The notes under the pieces: model-generated
The model's input: only the letters and a program-made list of their open reading frames with translations
The model's database searches: none
Told to the model about the DNA's origin: nothing
Made by a program: the position numbers and the translations under genes
In this document: positions 6,855 to 7,233 of the stretch, piece after piece
Numbering within the stretch: position 1 is the stretch's first letter
How the letters are laid out: each line of letters opens with the position of its first letter
NCBI GenBank assembly: GCA_022704925.1
Contig: JAKJFK010000085.1
Span: 1-7,233 of the forward strand
Direction: 5' to 3'
DNA length: 7,233 bases
DNA from: a candidate division TA06 bacterium
GTDB lineage: Bacteria; Ratteibacteria; UBA8468; MWAK01

Positions 6855-7233
6855 ATGAAAAGAGCAGAATCGTTATACGGCGGGAAAAACAGGCTGTCCG
6901 AACCGGACATCCCGAACCTTTTGGAAGCGCAGCTTGATTCTTACCGAGCTTTTCTCCAGGAGGGTGTCTCCCCGGATAAACGCCGCCAGGACCGCGGCCT
7001 CGAGTCGGTCTTCCACAAGATATTTCCCCTCAGCAACAACGAGGGGACGCTGCGGCTCGAATATTCCCATTACCTGCTGGAAACGCCGCCTTACACTCCC
7101 GAGGAGTGCAAAGAGAAGGGATTGACCTGGGGTTCGGCGCTCCGGGTTTGCCTGCGGCTGGTCAAGCTCCAGAAGGGAACCGGGGAACTGGTCCAGGTCA
7201 AGGAGGCCAAGGAAGTCTTCCTGGGCACGATTC
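6855..7233 (+). CDS. rpoB: DNA-directed RNA polymerase subunit beta, N-terminal part
   Basis: Beta subunit of RNA polymerase. The window contains the first 126 codons plus one base, with the frame open to the right edge. The product begins MKRAESLYGGKNRLSEPDIPNLLEAQLDSYRAFL, a typical start of the protrusion domain. It continues with LEYSHYLLETPPYTPEECKEKGLTWGSALRV and VKEAKEVFLGTI, the strongly conserved segment that precedes the GDIPLMT-like region in other species. No other start codon lies in frame in the 40 bases upstream, so ATG 6855 is the likely start even though its ribosome binding site is weak. The 81-base gap from rplL has no promoter I can support. rpoB after rplL is the standard order. 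Confidence 0.97.
   Translation, partial: MKRAESLYGGKNRLSEPDIPNLLEAQLDSYRAFLQEGVSPDKRRQDRGLESVFHKIFPLSNNEGTLRLEYSHYLLETPPYTPEECKEKGLTWGSALRVCLRLVKLQKGTGELVQVKEAKEVFLGTI

Overview
The window is part of a bacterial chromosome from a GC-rich organism. I estimate about 60% G+C by eye and cannot assign a phylum with confidence. It carries the classic transcription/translation cluster in the order tRNA-Thr, tuf, rpmG, tRNA-Trp, secE, nusG, rplK, rplA, rplJ, rplL, rpoB, all on the + strand. The protein sequences are clearly bacterial (EF-Tu, single-span SecE, bacterial L11/L1/L10/L7-L12, RpoB). There are no mobile elements, CRISPR arrays or obviously transferred blocks, so this is core genome rather than an accessory region.

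Layout. Positions 1-32 are probably the last codons of an upstream gene. At 38-1198 there is an acyl-CoA dehydrogenase. It is followed 13 bases later by an RluA-family 23S rRNA pseudouridine synthase with an S4 domain (1212-2117). A near-consensus housekeeping promoter (TTGACC, 17-base spacer, TATAAT; 2097-2125) overlaps the end of the pseudouridine synthase gene. It can start a long transcript: a leader of about 100 nt, tRNA-Thr(GGT) (2234-2306), tuf (2363-3568), a 49-residue four-cysteine rpmG (3576-3725), tRNA-Trp(CCA) (3755-3827), secE (3833-4027), nusG (4077-4598), rplK (4600-5025), rplA (5029-5718), rplJ (5765-6316), rplL (6378-6773), and rpoB from 6855 running off the right edge. No gene-free stretch exceeds 300 bases. 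I found no convincing intrinsic terminator or second promoter.

How the genes work together. EF-Tu carries aminoacyl-tRNA to the ribosome. L11, L10 and L7/L12 form the stalk that recruits and activates EF-Tu and other GTPases, and L1 forms the opposite stalk at the E site. L33 is another large-subunit protein. NusG couples RNA polymerase (RpoB) to the ribosome and to termination factors. SecE is the essential small subunit of the SecYEG translocon. Two tRNAs are embedded in the same transcript, so RNA processing is part of the expression of this operon.

Most worth a second look: (1) secE starts only five nucleotides after the tRNA-Trp 3' end and has no ribosome binding site of its own, while an orphan Shine-Dalgarno-like GGAGGCGGAG lies just upstream of the tRNA; (2) tuf uses G-ending codons (ACG, GCG), unlike every neighbour including the equally highly expressed rplL, and reverts to C-ending codons at its 3' end; (3) EF-Tu carries a CxC-x4-CxxC cluster; (4) L11 has Thr in place of the conserved Pro26 in the thiostrepton-binding proline cluster. 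I see no wholly new biological system here; the secE/tRNA-Trp junction is the best candidate for unusual biology.
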